A stretch of DNA of 64,000 bases from Anaspis maculata (Eukaryota; Arthropoda; Insecta; Coleoptera; Scraptiidae): assembly GCA_949128115.1 (NCBI GenBank), contig OX421964.1:13974892-14038891 (forward strand), written 5' to 3'. Positions 13,183 through 23,661 of this stretch are shown here, piece by piece. The stretch's first letter is position 1. Each line of letters begins with the position of its first letter. The translations under genes and the position numbers were made by a program. The notes under the pieces were generated by a model, which did no database searches, was not told the origin of the DNA, and worked only from the letters and a program-made list of their open reading frames with translations.

Positions 13183-15230
13183 GATGTCGTTGTTATAGAG
13201 CTCCTTTTCCTTTCAAAGTACTTATAAGCTGTATTTGGTAGATATTGCTATTTTGTTATTGGAACACTCTCGTGGTGTAGCAAGCAACAATTTAAATGTA
13301 TCACGGTCAATGATCCATGTCGTTGTGTCATTAGAATAAAAATAGGTCGTCGTTATTTTAATACAATAGATCGCATGGAAACTAATATAGGTATAGGTAG
13401 GTACTTTCTCCAGGTAATTAAGTACTTTTCAATCAGGATTTCGGTACTTTTCAGTTGGAATTTAACACAGTTTAGTTAGGATTAAGCATTTTTGATAACT
13501 GGCTTTATGGCTGTTTCATAAACTTGATTGAAAGAAGCCTGCGAGCTACGTAGTCTACCGCTAATTTTGCAAGCTTCGGCAACAGCACACTTTTCATACT
13601 TTTGAACGAATTATCAATTTTCTAAACGTGAATCCAGCATCTCCATGCCCAGAGAGCTATTTCTGTTTGTTTAACAATGTAATCGACCAATTCAAAGCAA
13701 ACGAAAATAGACGACTAATACGTCTGGATTACCTCCGGGTCTGCAAAGTCCCGGAGCATCAATTTTCTTCAATTATTCAAATACCCATTCTCAAGTACGA
13801 AACGAATCAGACAGAACGAAACAAAACAAATTGCAACGCACCACAACATTGGAAAATAAGTCGTGATGTACGTGACCGATCCAGCATTCACAAACGTACT
13901 TTAATTACACCTACTTTACAATTCTTTACAAATCGTAAGAAAACGCTCAGAAAAACAAGCGTGTTAGAAAAAGAGACTACTTATAGGTATAATGACACAA
14001 AAAAAAACTAGTTATAGAGATATAATGAGACGCTTTATCGTCGAGTGTTTTGTTTGAACAGTTAAAAGCCGAAATAAGACAAAGCCGCAATAATTGAGCG
14101 ATACCCTACAATTAATATTAATTCAGATGCCGTCGAATGGCAATAAGAATAATTTGTTAATACTTTTTGCCGGCTTGTATTTTGGTCGTTTTCTGTCGAT
14201 AGAAACTTGGCACGCAAGCACGCCGGTTGGGTTATTTCTGATGTAATAACACGAGCTCCAAGCTCTAACCTAACAACACGAAACAGAACCTGGAGAAAGT
14301 AAAAATCGAAATGAAACAATGAAAAATTTACCTTTGTTCTCTATGAAAAAATCCTCACGAAAATGCACCACCACAACACAAAATACACAAACACAAAAAA
14401 CACACTCGAATTTTACATAATTTACACGATGATAATATAATATGTAGTATTACACACGCGCGGTTTTCAGCATACACGTTTTGCACGCCGATATGCTTGG
14501 AACACTGTCGGAGCGTTGCTTTGCACTATACGGCCCCGAGTTTACTTCACCGCCCGGCCAACACACACAGGAGAGTTTGCTGGCTGGTATGCGCAGAGTA
14601 CTACGGCATCAGAGACGGAGAGAAAAGAAAACGAGAATAATGAAAAGAGCTAATGCACCAGCAGGAGCAGTGGACAGACTCTTGGTAAGGTCAAGTGCGA
14701 CCTCCGCAAGGGCGAAGACTGAAGAACGTAAACACACGTAGAACAATGAACGAAGTGAAGGGGATCCCAGGATTCCACCACCATCGATCAGAAGACCTTG
14801 CCGCGATGCACCACAGTGATGCACACCAAGGTAGTCGAGAATGAGCGCCGAGGTGGTTCCGAAAAATTACGGCATCACGAGGCTGCGGATAGTGCGGATA
14901 CGTTTATCTTATCTTCCTGTAATTGTATATATGAAAAGATCCTCAAATCCTGCAATAAATTATTATTACACTGTCTCGAAATAATGCTCGGTTCACTTTT
15001 TTCCTCGACAGTTTTAAAGCGATTGTTTCGGTAAATTATTACCTGTTTTCACCGGCATGTTTTCCTGGACGTATTCCAAATCTGTTATTGTTGCCTCGAT
15101 ATTATTCATTACCGCAGCCTTTTATCTAATGGGAAAACTCTAGGGCGGAGAAAAGTTATTATTATTATTCAATCCGCGCTGTATAATAATCATTAATAAT
15201 GTATAGTGCAAGCGGTACACCAGAATTACT
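13183..15230. other. Unannotated sequence with a GC-richer patch at 14480-14900
   Basis: Frames at 13628-14011 (127 aa), 14062-14319 and 14481-14741 show no motif I recognise and are not called as genes. The patch 14480-14900 has many CpG steps relative to its neighbours and contains a donor-like TTGGTAAGG near 14684. A host promoter or first exon is conceivable but unsupported. Confidence 0.3.
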
Positions 15231-15365
15231 AAAAAAAAGTGGCATTTGATGATACAAGCAAGCCACTTTGCAAATTTGTTGTTTGAACCCATTAGAAAAA
15301 TTTGACTCGCAGTTCCTAAAAATTCGTCCCTTAGGACCCGAGATTTGGGGAGGGGGAGGAAATAC

Positions 15366-15993
15366 TAGTAGAGAGAGAAGAGGGCGACTGAATCAAGTTT
15401 CATTACATGTAATTACAGAGGAGGTAATTACGACGTCGGTAATTAGACCGGTCCTACCGCTCTACAGTACACTCTTTAGGGTACGACGCCGGGTGCTATA
15501 GAGACGTGATATGGGTCAGGATCCTGAAACCGAGCTCATTAATTATTGAGGTAATTACTAGAGAGGTAATAACACCCTGAGAGTATGTGCACACCAGTTT
15601 TACCGTTGCGAGCTTGAACCCGCGGTTTACCTGGACCGTCGCTTTAGTCCTCCTCCTCCTCTTCATGCCTACCGCTGCAGGTGCAAAGCAGAACAGTGGC
15701 AGGTGCATGTGCCATCGTGTCTTCTCAGTCGAACCTCCTCCGACACCGTTTGCGCTATATTGGTAAGAGCGAGATGAAGCGCTGCCATCCTCTTAACACA
15801 GCTCGACCAAGCGCACAGCGGTAGGTCTTCTACTCTCGCGCTCGGTATTACCTGCTCCGCATGACCCAAAACCGCCGGATCGTGTTTTATGGCTGCTTCC
15901 AATCGAACATGCGAAGGAGTCGGAAAGGTAGGTCCTTCGCAAGGTCCTGATGGTCGGAGGTCCTTGCACATATTGGGGGCATGAGCGCTGCAT

Positions 15994-16042
<49 letters not shown>

Positions 16043-17916
16043 ATTTCGCTCCCCATCTCTGTCTATCATCCTATGCGCTGGCGGTCCAGCCAAACGCAGG
16101 TGTTTATGCATCGGTGAAATCGGTGTACGGTTTCATTTATCGACGCTCACAACATGGGAACGAAGGGATGCACGGCGCTTTAAAAAAATCAATGAGAGGA
16201 GGTACCTAATTTTTCCATATGACCGCTACGTCGCAATGTTTTAATCATAGCAAGGAGGGAGAATATGAAATAGATATGGAAGCAGAGGTGAGGCGCACAG
16301 CGTTTTAAAAAAATTAGATGAGGTACCTAATTTTTCTGAGATGAGATATCTAATTTTTCTATATGCTCGCTACGTCGGAATGTATTAACCAAAACAAGTC
16401 GACATGCTCTGGACAGATGAACCGATACATAGCTAACTGTTGTACTAATCATCATGATGTTTTTGATGGTAGGGGGTAATAGATACCTCGGTACATCATC
16501 TAGCTGTGTTTTAACGGCCATTTTTACCTTCGTCACAATTCAAAAATTCAAATATTCAAATCCGGTATTGGTATGATATCCCCTGCCAGAGGGTGGAGGG
16601 TAGGGAGCGGCGGGTGGCAACCGGGATTGTTCGATAAGGTGAACGAAACTGCTGGTTAGATAGATATAGCTCGTTTATGGTTTTGTAAATTGCCGAATTA
16701 AGGGCTTTTTCTCGCGAGAAGACCTAAGCGCCGCATGTGACAAAGCGCGCTATATCGGCTCCATCCCTCTCTATCATCCCACATCGAGATGGATATATTT
16801 GAGGCCTGTTAGATGCATAAGGTGAGGTTTCCGACCGAGGGTCTGCAGGTATAAAGTGCTATTATCATACAAAACCGATAGGTACCTGTTCTTTAAAAAA
16901 TTCATGCTCCCAAAGCTCGGGGTATATTATAGAATTATGTGCCATCATAGTTTCGAGGAAAATGGTGATATGATGATGGTGTATGGAGATAATTCTACGA
17001 GCACTTTGGAAAAACCATATAGCAACACAACGAGACGGCTTCTATACCACTTTCTAAAGCATGGGGGAAGCAGTGCCACTTGAATGAAAACTACGAGTGC
17101 ACTCGCTTTTTTTTTTTATAAACCCAGCTGTGAATGAGCATAATGAGCACCGTTTACCTGGAATCGCATGGTTTAGCTGTAAAGATGTTGTGGGGTATGA
17201 GACAGTTCGGCATGCGTTAATTAGCAGTAGCCGTTGAAAAAAACCAGGCAATCATTTTTTCAAGAGTTTTATTCAAAAATTAATACATGTCTTCAGTCGT
17301 TCATAATCCGATAATACATCGTCGTAGTGTAGTTCGAGGAACTCTAGCATGCATGAAACTTTTTCATTAGATTTGAAACCAGCCAAAATCTGTTTGAGAA
17401 CTTTATACATAGAAACGTTCGAGTTCGATACATCGCTCGTTATTTTAAAGGAGCTTGATAATAAATCAGTATAAAATTTTTTAAAATTCATTGATTCTAG
17501 AGCCTCTAATCTATAGCTAATGATATCTCTCATTCGTGCAATTTGTTGTAGAAAATTTTCATGCAGATAGACGGTCTGGGCCCTGCTATGTAGATGTCCG
17601 ATGCCTGTTCTCGAAAATTTTCATATCACCATTCGGAACGTTCGAAGTTGATGCAGTCGAAGAGGGCAAGAGCTCTATTAATTCACTCCATTCCCGCATG
17701 GTGAAAGATATTCGGCTCGAATTTGCATGCGATATGATGATGATTGCTGGTGAGAGTCCTCTGGCGATGCTAAGCCCAACTCGTATCCTTGCAGCTGATC
17801 CGTTCAGAGTTGTTTGATATAGTAATTCGGTCTCTTGAACGATGGCTTCGTCATAATACCGTAACATTTTTTCGATAGACTGCCAGGGGCTGAACAAGGT
17901 GGGCATCTCTCTTTGT
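15366..17916. repeat. Left arm of the 2.55 kb inverted repeat
   Basis: This is the reverse complement of 22992-25574. I found two differences by eye: a (GA)n tract 6 bp shorter, and a 26 bp segment missing near 17615. Translated frames on the two arms are otherwise the same residue for residue. The arm carries a broken copy of the 219-residue ORF and a repeat unit with GTCGACATGCTCTG at 16399, related to the central 59 bp array. Confidence 0.9.
15996..16040. repeat. (GA)n microsatellite in the left arm
   Basis: A pure GA tract of about 45 bp. Its mirror image at 24894-24944 is about 51 bp, so the two copies have changed length since the arms were last identical. Frames through it that read as Ser-Leu or Arg-Glu repeats are artefacts. 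Confidence 0.95.
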
Positions 17917-18014
17917 CCCCGGGTCGAACAAAACAGCGCAATTTCGAGCGATGACATCATAATGAGGACCGTAGAAGAATCTCGGAGCTCGCGAAGAAAT
18001 CCCAGCCATGCCAC
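17273..18014 (-). pseudogene. Broken left-arm copy of the unknown Polinton-arm ORF
   Basis: Two frames, 17586-18014 and 17273-17533, correspond to the N- and C-terminal parts of the intact protein at 23002-23661. A 26 bp segment present in the right copy is absent here at about 17615, which shifts the frame. This copy extends further upstream than the right one: about 40 in-frame residues precede the shared Met, starting MAWLGFLREL. The original gene may therefore have been longer than 219 residues. The shared sequence stops at 17916, inside this extension, so the extension cannot be checked against the right arm. Confidence 0.75.
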
Positions 18015-18414
18015 CTGTTTTGATGCAGGTACCTACATAGTCCTGGCCATATGCAGGTATTATAGGAGAAGCTTCGGGCGCACGCTCTTTCAGACCTATT
18101 AATGGAGTTAATTATATAGTAAATATTTATGTAGAAACTTAATTGAAAGCTACTTCTTTCTTTTGCATGCCATAGTGCCATGAGTTGGAAAATATCAGCA
18201 CTGAATAATTTTTTTCAACCCAGGATGCTTGCGTGAAAATAGTAGAGTATAGAGTGATAAGTATTTGCCTAAATACCCAAGTTCGCTTCAAAATAACCAC
18301 ATACGGAAAGAAAAGAAAATGATATACGTATGAAAGCATTGATTTAAGAGAAAATCATGTATAATAAGCTGGATTATTCTCGCTACGATAATTTTAAATA
18401 ATACGATGGTCGGA

Positions 18415-18745
18415 ACACTACGCTCCAGATAGCTTACTTCGCAGGCTCTCTGATGATAAGCGTGATCGATGAGGTTGACGGTTCAAACAACATCTGCTCT
18501 CGTAATCCATCCTCGACCGCAAAGTTCGACTCGAAAAAACCCCCCATCTGAGATGGGAATGTTGGAAAAAATCCAACCAAATGACCGGAGAACCGGCATC
18601 TTCCATATCCCCCAAGTGTTAAACACGATGGATTTTATCGTACTAGCAAGAGCATAGAAATTTTCATTCACATGTTTGAAGGTATTTGCAGGCATTTCCG
18701 AGAATAATTTACCGGTTTGACGATGAGCTAAAGGGTGAAACATGT
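18415..18745 (-). pseudogene. Remnant of a Polinton-type protein C-terminus, left inner copy
   Basis: Read on the minus strand, this stretch ends with DGLREQMLFEP, then TSSITL, then REPAK and a stop near 18440. The same ending (GLREQTLFEP, TSSITL, REPVK, stop) occurs on the plus strand at 22465-22546. The matched stop and the conservative residue differences show that this frame was once coding. Upstream the open reading moves to other frames (18483-18743 is open in one of them), which suggests frameshift damage. Its position mirrors the right copy: both lie just upstream of the 219-residue ORF, read outward. A structural virion protein is a guess from context only. Confidence 0.55.
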
Positions 18746-18749
18746 TGAT

Positions 18750-19671
18750 CTGTTTTATTTGATTTTCTGAATAAAATTGGATAGGATGATATTATCTAGT
18801 TTACTCGAAAGCTCAGAGTTTTCCGCAAACCATGTAAAAATTTATATTTCTAATATCTCCCTGACTTGATATACAGCTCGAATTAGGTGCTGCTTCGCCT
18901 CTTTTGTGCAGGGAGTTACCAGGGAAATTGCCCCCTAGCAACTCATTGCACCACCAAAATCGGCAAAATGCATGATGCTAGAGTAGCTAGTAGCCGCAGT
19001 GATTGCAAAAATATAAATTTTTGATATCTCTTGCCGAATACGCTAGGAGTTCCTTCGAAGTGGGTAAGGCTATCATCCGAATTGATGTGGCTCAGGAGAA
19101 GTAAAAGGGAGCCAAAAAGGATGTCTCACCTTGCATACCATGTTCTAGCATCAAGGAATGCACCATTTTTATATATTGAATGAGAGATTATAGACTTCTA
19201 ACAGAGCCGGAATTGGACTCTGCCCGGACTGATTCGGGTGGGATAAAAAGTACAAGAGCTTTGGAGGGTTTCTACAGTCGAGACTATTCTTTCGCGCGAG
19301 CTCACTCTATTTATTTGACATCTCTGAATTCTTTTTTCTTTTCTTTTCTTTTTTTTTTTTTTGATAAATATGAATGTGTCCATGAGGCAGGCATTCCGCA
19401 AACCCTCACCTTATGATTCGCTATTGAGACAAGTATGGGCATCACAACCAGGCATATAGGATTGGTGATTATGACAGTGAAAGAAATATGCTCTATTCAA
19501 AAGTGTTCAATATCTTTATTTCCACGGAAATATTCACTACATCTTTAAATGGCTAGGTAGGTAGGTAGGTATTAGGTATTAGTTGATACAAATTTCCGAT
19601 CAATGTCCCATTCGATCGTGAATAAAATATGGACATTTTTACGCTATTGAGGGTATCCAAAAAAAAAAATG
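18750..19671. other. Inner palindrome sequence without a recognised gene
   Basis: No gene recognised. There is a T-rich run at 19330-19362 and a short GGTA repeat at 19556-19572. Overlapping frames on both strands around 19180-19416 span the T-rich run and are not supported as coding. Confidence 0.4.
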
Positions 19672-21039
19672 TTAGTATATTACTTCAGCATCTCGGAGAA
19701 TTTTTTCCAGCGATACTATTTCTCGGACGACTCCGACGTCCCCGGTGTTCCGCTGTGCACTCAATGTTACTAATCGATCTATAACGCCATTTATGTCAGT
19801 GAAATATTCACCTACTAGGGACCTCTTCGCAAATCGCCGTCGTCCCATATCATTCATAAAGGAGCCATTCCCCGCACGATCATCAATGTTCTCGAAGTCG
19901 CTCCCCGAACACCTCTTATCTTCATCCTTAGATGAAAAACAGTGCTTGTACGCATTCTGATATCCGCCACTCGGTGTAAGTCGCGCCCTTGAAGAAACTT
20001 CTTTTGTATTACTGAAGCTCTTACACCAGATGTTTTGATCCTCGTCCTCAGATGAAAAACGGCGCTCATATGCATTTTTATACCCCGTACGCGGATTGAT
20101 AAGCGAACTCGAAGAAAGTTCTTTGGCAGCGTTGAAATCACCAGAGCTATCGTATAACACATCGTCACTATCAGCTTTCAAGACAGAGTCCTCCGAGGAT
20201 TTAGCAGTGTTCGCATATTTAGAAGCGAGACGTGATTTGACTTGATCTCCCGATGAAAAACGTGGTCTGAACACGCTAACATAATTATAGGCTTTGGACG
20301 TCCCAACCTGAGAGCTGTGAAAATCTTCTTTATTACCGGAGAACTTGGTAGTGGAGTCCTCATTTGCTCTTTCATAACCATCTGCATCCTCGTCATCATA
20401 CACATCTGATGGTTCCGATATCATGCTGGCTGATGATGACAGCACTGGCGAAGGTCCCGGTTGAGGCCCTGATGATGCTAGGAGCTGTAGCGACGTATTC
20501 GAGGAAGCTTTGGTTGGATACTTCATAACCATAGTCGAATTATTCGAGCTGACGTCAAAAGTCTCGAGATTTTTACAAGAGACGGTCTCAGCCGCTTTGT
20601 CAGGATCTACCACTTGCTGCAAATTGCGTTCCCTGCAGCCTCTAAGTGAAATGTCTGGATGCCGTTTCATGAATCCTCTGCACCAATCAAAAGATGCTGC
20701 TTGTTGTTTATCCCAGCGTTGTGGATAGCTCTTGTTTAGCAGCCTAGCCTGCTCTAGAGCGAATTTACACACGTGCTTGCGTGTCACGCCATGTGGCATT
20801 TTCGATGCTGCTTTGATATAATCAGCGAGCATCAACTCCTCATCTTTTGAGAAGATTCTCCTATTCCCGATATTTGGATTATAGACATACACGCCGTTCA
20901 CTTTCTTAACCCGTCGCAACAGCCGCCCCAGTGTAGATGCGGGAATACATAATGACCTAGCGATCGCTCTGCGCGAGCCACCACGTCGGACTTCGGCTAC
21001 AGCCTTTTGAATTGTTTCAGAACTAATTTGATTTCTCAT
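19672..21039 (-). CDS. Psq/CENP-B-type helix-turn-helix DNA-binding protein of transposon origin
   Basis: This is an intact frame of 455 residues from the first in-frame ATG (21037-21039). The frame is open to a GTG at 21069, but ATG is preferred. Residues ~5-45 form a Pipsqueak-like helix-turn-helix (RGGSRRAIARSLCIPASTLG). Residues ~60-132 form a second, CENP-B/Tc5-type helix-turn-helix (FSKDEELMLADYI, then WCRGFMKRHPDISLR). These paired domains normally precede a DDE nuclease in pogo/Tigger/Jerky transposases; no DDE domain is present here. The rest is Ser/Asp-rich and probably disordered, with a ~40-residue repeat around YxNAYxxxFSSxDED (about 319-334 and 359-374; a weaker copy near 251-266). 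The predicted role is sequence-specific DNA binding in the nucleus. The 59 bp array begins about 450 bp upstream of its start. It could be element-encoded or a captured regulator. Confidence 0.75.
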   Translation of the reverse strand: MRNQISSETIQKAVAEVRRGGSRRAIARSLCIPASTLGRLLRRVKKVNGVYVYNPNIGNRRIFSKDEELMLADYIKAASKMPHGVTRKHVCKFALEQARLLNKSYPQRWDKQQAASFDWCRGFMKRHPDISLRGCRERNLQQVVDPDKAAETVSCKNLETFDVSSNNSTMVMKYPTKASSNTSLQLLASSGPQPGPSPVLSSSASMISEPSDVYDDEDADGYERANEDSTTKFSGNKEDFHSSQVGTSKAYNYVSVFRPRFSSGDQVKSRLASKYANTAKSSEDSVLKADSDDVLYDSSGDFNAAKELSSSSLINPRTGYKNAYERRFSSEDEDQNIWCKSFSNTKEVSSRARLTPSGGYQNAYKHCFSSKDEDKRCSGSDFENIDDRAGNGSFMNDMGRRRFAKRSLVGEYFTDINGVIDRLVTLSAQRNTGDVGVVREIVSLEKILRDAEVIY

Positions 21040-21116
21040 GTTTCTTTCAGGATCAGCAGCTTCATTCACTGAACAAAGATCGCTCGCGAGTGGCTATTAA
21101 TCGGAGGTGTTCGAGG

Positions 21117-21123
21117 TTTTATA
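21117..21123 (-). promoter_or_regulatory. Possible TATA box for the DNA-binding gene
   Basis: On the minus strand TATAAAA lies about 80 bp upstream of the chosen ATG. An initiator-like TCAGT is centred at 21070, roughly 50 bp downstream of the TATA motif, which is further than usual. The pair is suggestive only. Confidence 0.3.
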
Positions 21124-21127
21124 GCTA

Positions 21128-21486
21128 TAACCGCTATGGTGCAATGTTTCAACCATAACAAGTCGGCATGCTCTGCTAGATAATTTGACATGTGCCAGCA
21201 GCACTAGTCGACATGTTTTATCCGTAGAGACGGCATGGTCTGAGAGTCAAAGCGCTGTGCATTAACCATCAGTCGTCATGCCATATCACCTAGATCATCA
21301 CGTTTTAAGCGTCGGGTCGGCATGGGCTGCTAGCAATGACGTCATGCCTTACCCAACAGCTCGTCATGCCATAATCAGCTCGTGATGTTTTAACCGACGA
21401 CCATGCGGAATTAGGCAAGGTTCAGCTGGATGATCTATTGAGGTATATTATAGATGGATAGATTAATAGAATCATTTAAGCATCGG
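21128..21486. repeat. Diverged single copies of the array motif, plus the left ~130 bp flanking repeat
   Basis: Variants of GTCGGCATG occur at about 21162, 21209 (GTCGACATG), 21265 (GTCGTCATG) and 21326. They alternate with TGTTTCAACC/TGTTTTAACC. From about 21365 to 21486 the sequence matches 22070-22190 (shared 'aatcagctcgtgatgttttaacc', 'tatagatggatagattaatag'), so the 59 bp array is bracketed by ~120-130 bp direct repeats. Confidence 0.75.
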
Positions 21487-22076
21487 GTCGGCATGAGCTG
21501 TCAACAGTGACGTCATGCTTTAACCACCACCGCGTCATGCCATAAGTCGGCATGAGCTGTCAACAGTGACGTCATGCTTTAACCACCACCGCGTCATGCC
21601 ATAAGTCGGCATGAGCTGTCAACAGTGACGTCATGCTTTAACCACCACCGCGTCATGCCATAAGTCGGCATGAGCTGTCAACAGTGACGTCATGCTTTAA
21701 CCACCACCGCGTCATGCCATAAGTCGGCATGAGCTGTCAACAGTGACGTCATGCTTTAACCACCACCGCGTCATGCCATAAGTCGGCATGAGCTGTCAAC
21801 AGTGACGTCATGCTTTAACCACCACCGCGTCATGCCATAAGTCGGCATGAGCTGTCAACAGTGACGTCATGCTTTAACCACCACCGCGTCATGCCATAAG
21901 TCGGCATGAGCTGTCAACAGTGACGTCATGCTTTAACCACCACCGCGTCATGCCATAAGTCGGCATGAGCTGTCAACAGTGACGTCATGCTTTAACCACC
22001 AGCGCGTCATGCCATAAGTCGGCATGAGCTGTCAACAGTGACGTCATGATTTAACTGGCAGCTCGTCATGCCATAA
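21487..22076. repeat. 59 bp tandem array, ten units
   Basis: Units start at 21487 and every 59 bp to 22018. Nine are almost perfect and the last diverges in its second half. Each unit contains GTCGGCATGAGCTG, the CRE-like TGACGTCATG, CTTTAACC and GCGTCATGCC, that is, three CATG-containing sub-motifs. The array lies upstream of the minus-strand DNA-binding gene, between it and the integrase fragment. Low divergence between units points to recent expansion or homogenisation. Confidence 0.95.
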
Positions 22077-22204
22077 TCAGCTCGTGATGTTTTAACCGAC
22101 GACCATGTGGAATTAGGCATGGTTCAGCCGGCTGATCTAATGAGGCATATTATAGATGGATAGATTAATAGAATCATTTAAGCGCCGAGTCGGCATGGGC
22201 TGCT
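22077..22204. repeat. Right ~130 bp repeat flanking the 59 bp array
   Basis: This is a direct copy of about 21365-21500 with scattered substitutions. It ends in GAGTCGGCATGGGCTGCTAGC, directly before the integrase fragment opens. Confidence 0.75.
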
Positions 22205-22208
22205 AGCG

Positions 22209-22546
22209 CGTCTGGGTAAATACAAAGTACTTTTTGAAAAAGGTTATACCCCCAACTGGACGACGGAGCTGTTTCGCATCAGACAAGTGAAACCGAACAG
22301 CAATCCACCTACATATCTTATTGAAGATCTAAAGGGTTCGCCGATCATGGGATGTTTTTACGAACGAGAACTACAGAAAACTAAACATCCCGAGATCTAT
22401 CTGGTGGAAAAAGTTTTGAAAAAACCGGTTCGAGGCTTTACGTTAAATATTTGGGCATGCCCGATCGAGGGTGGATTGCGAGAGCAGACGTTGTTTGAAC
22501 CAGCAACCTCGTCGATCACACTTAACGTCAGAGAGCCGGTGAAATA
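22209..22546 (+). pseudogene. Polinton/Maverick integrase C-terminal fragment, joined to another protein end
   Basis: A continuous frame encodes FEKGYTPNWTTELFRI, then NPPTYLIEDLKG, then FYERELQKT and VEKVLKK. This is the characteristic C-terminal region of retrovirus-like integrases of Polintons. The catalytic core and zinc domain are missing: upstream of 22205 lies repeat DNA. After VEKVLKK the frame runs into the segment GLREQTLFEP, TSSITL, REPVK and a stop, whose homologue is at about 18440 on the minus strand. Two broken genes therefore appear fused in frame by a deletion. No function is expected. Confidence 0.75.
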
Positions 22547-22589
22547 AGGTGTCTGGAGCAAAAACGTCCCGATCACAGCCGTCATAAAC

Positions 22590-22985
22590 TCCATCGGCGC
22601 TATCGCCATAAGCAACGTAGCCATCATCACCAACAACGTGATATCATCACCAGCAACTCCATATCAACATAAAGCATCATCACTGCTATCGTCATATCAT
22701 CGCAAGCATCATCATCTCTATCGTCATATCAACGTAAGGATCATCACCGCTATCGCCATATCATCACAAGCATCATCACCGCTAACGTCATTTCATCATA
22801 AAACAACGTCATTTCATCATAAAACAACGTCATATTATCATATTCATCACCCTCGCTATCGTCATATCATCGCAAGCATCATCACCTCTATCGTCATATC
22901 AACGTAAGGATCATCACCGGCATATCGAGATAAGCAGCTAGCATTATAAGCATCGTAAACATCTTCATAGCATCGCCAGCACCAA
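22590..22985. repeat. ATCATC-type minisatellite
   Basis: Degenerate units of ~30-36 bp built from 'gcatcatcaccgctatcgtcatatcaac'. A longer stretch is repeated at about 22689 and 22858, and 'acgtcatttcatcataaaaca' occurs twice in tandem near 22786. The His/Ser/Ile-rich frame at 22638-22907 is a translation of the repeat, not a credible protein. It separates the protein-end fragment from the right copy of the 219-residue ORF. Confidence 0.8.
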
Positions 22986-23001
22986 CGTCAAACAAAGAGA
23001 G

Positions 23002-23661
23002 ATGCCCACCTTGTTCAGCCCCTGGCAGTCTATCGAAAAAATGTTACGGTATTATGACGAAGCCATCGTTCAAGAGACCGAATTACTATATCAAACAACT
23101 CTGAACGGATCAGCTGCAAGGATACGAGTTGGGCTTAGCATCGCCAGAGGACTCTCACCAGCAATCATCATCATATCGCATGCAAATTCGAGCCGAATAT
23201 CTTTCACCATGCGGGAATGGAGTGAATTAATAGAGCTCTTGCCCTCTTCGACTGCATCAACTTCGAACGTTCCGAATGGTGATATGAAAATTTTCGAGAA
23301 CTATACTCTAAAATTGGGTTCATCTGCAGGCATCGGACATCTACATAGCAGGGCCCAGACCGTCTATCTGCATGAAAATTTTCTACAACAAATTGCACGA
23401 ATGAGAGATATCATTAGCTATAGATTAGAGGCTCTAGAATCAATGAATTTTAAAAAATTTTATACTGATTTATTATCAAGCTCCTTTAAAATAACGAGCG
23501 ATGTATCGAACTCGAACGTTTCTATGTATAAAGTTCTCAAACAGATTTTGGCTGGTTTCAAATCTAATGAAAAAGTTTCATGCATGCTAGAGTTCCTCGA
23601 ACTACACTACGACGATGTATTATCGGATTATGAACGACTGAAGACATGTATTAATTTTTGA
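23002..23661 (+). CDS. Unknown 219-residue protein of the Polinton palindrome arm
   Basis: This frame is intact from ATG to TGA, and I do not recognise the family. No signal peptide or membrane span is obvious. The first third has a strand-rich segment followed by an amphipathic segment (SPAIIIISHANSSRISFTM, then REWSELIELL). That pattern loosely recalls PC4-like single-stranded-DNA-binding folds; this is an inference from pattern only. The second half (from FLQQIARMRDIISYR onward) looks mainly helical, with conserved-looking aromatics and acidic residues. Homology with the left arm begins just upstream of this ATG, so the right copy may be N-terminally shortened. Read outward towards the terminus, it follows the protein-end fragment at 22465-22546, as its broken partner does on the left. 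Confidence 0.6.
   Translation: MPTLFSPWQSIEKMLRYYDEAIVQETELLYQTTLNGSAARIRVGLSIARGLSPAIIIISHANSSRISFTMREWSELIELLPSSTASTSNVPNGDMKIFENYTLKLGSSAGIGHLHSRAQTVYLHENFLQQIARMRDIISYRLEALESMNFKKFYTDLLSSSFKITSDVSNSNVSMYKVLKQILAGFKSNEKVSCMLEFLELHYDDVLSDYERLKTCINF

Noticed and set aside
15793..16244. ORFs with Ser-Leu or Arg-Glu repeats (and mirror copies at 24690-25147)
   Set aside because: They run through the (GA)n/(CT)n microsatellite in all frames.
21487..22076. CRISPR-like array
   Set aside because: Repeats are head-to-tail 59 bp units without unique spacers, in a eukaryotic mobile-element context.
22638..22907. His/Ser/Ile-rich ORF
   Set aside because: Translation of the ATCATC minisatellite; low complexity and no family signal.
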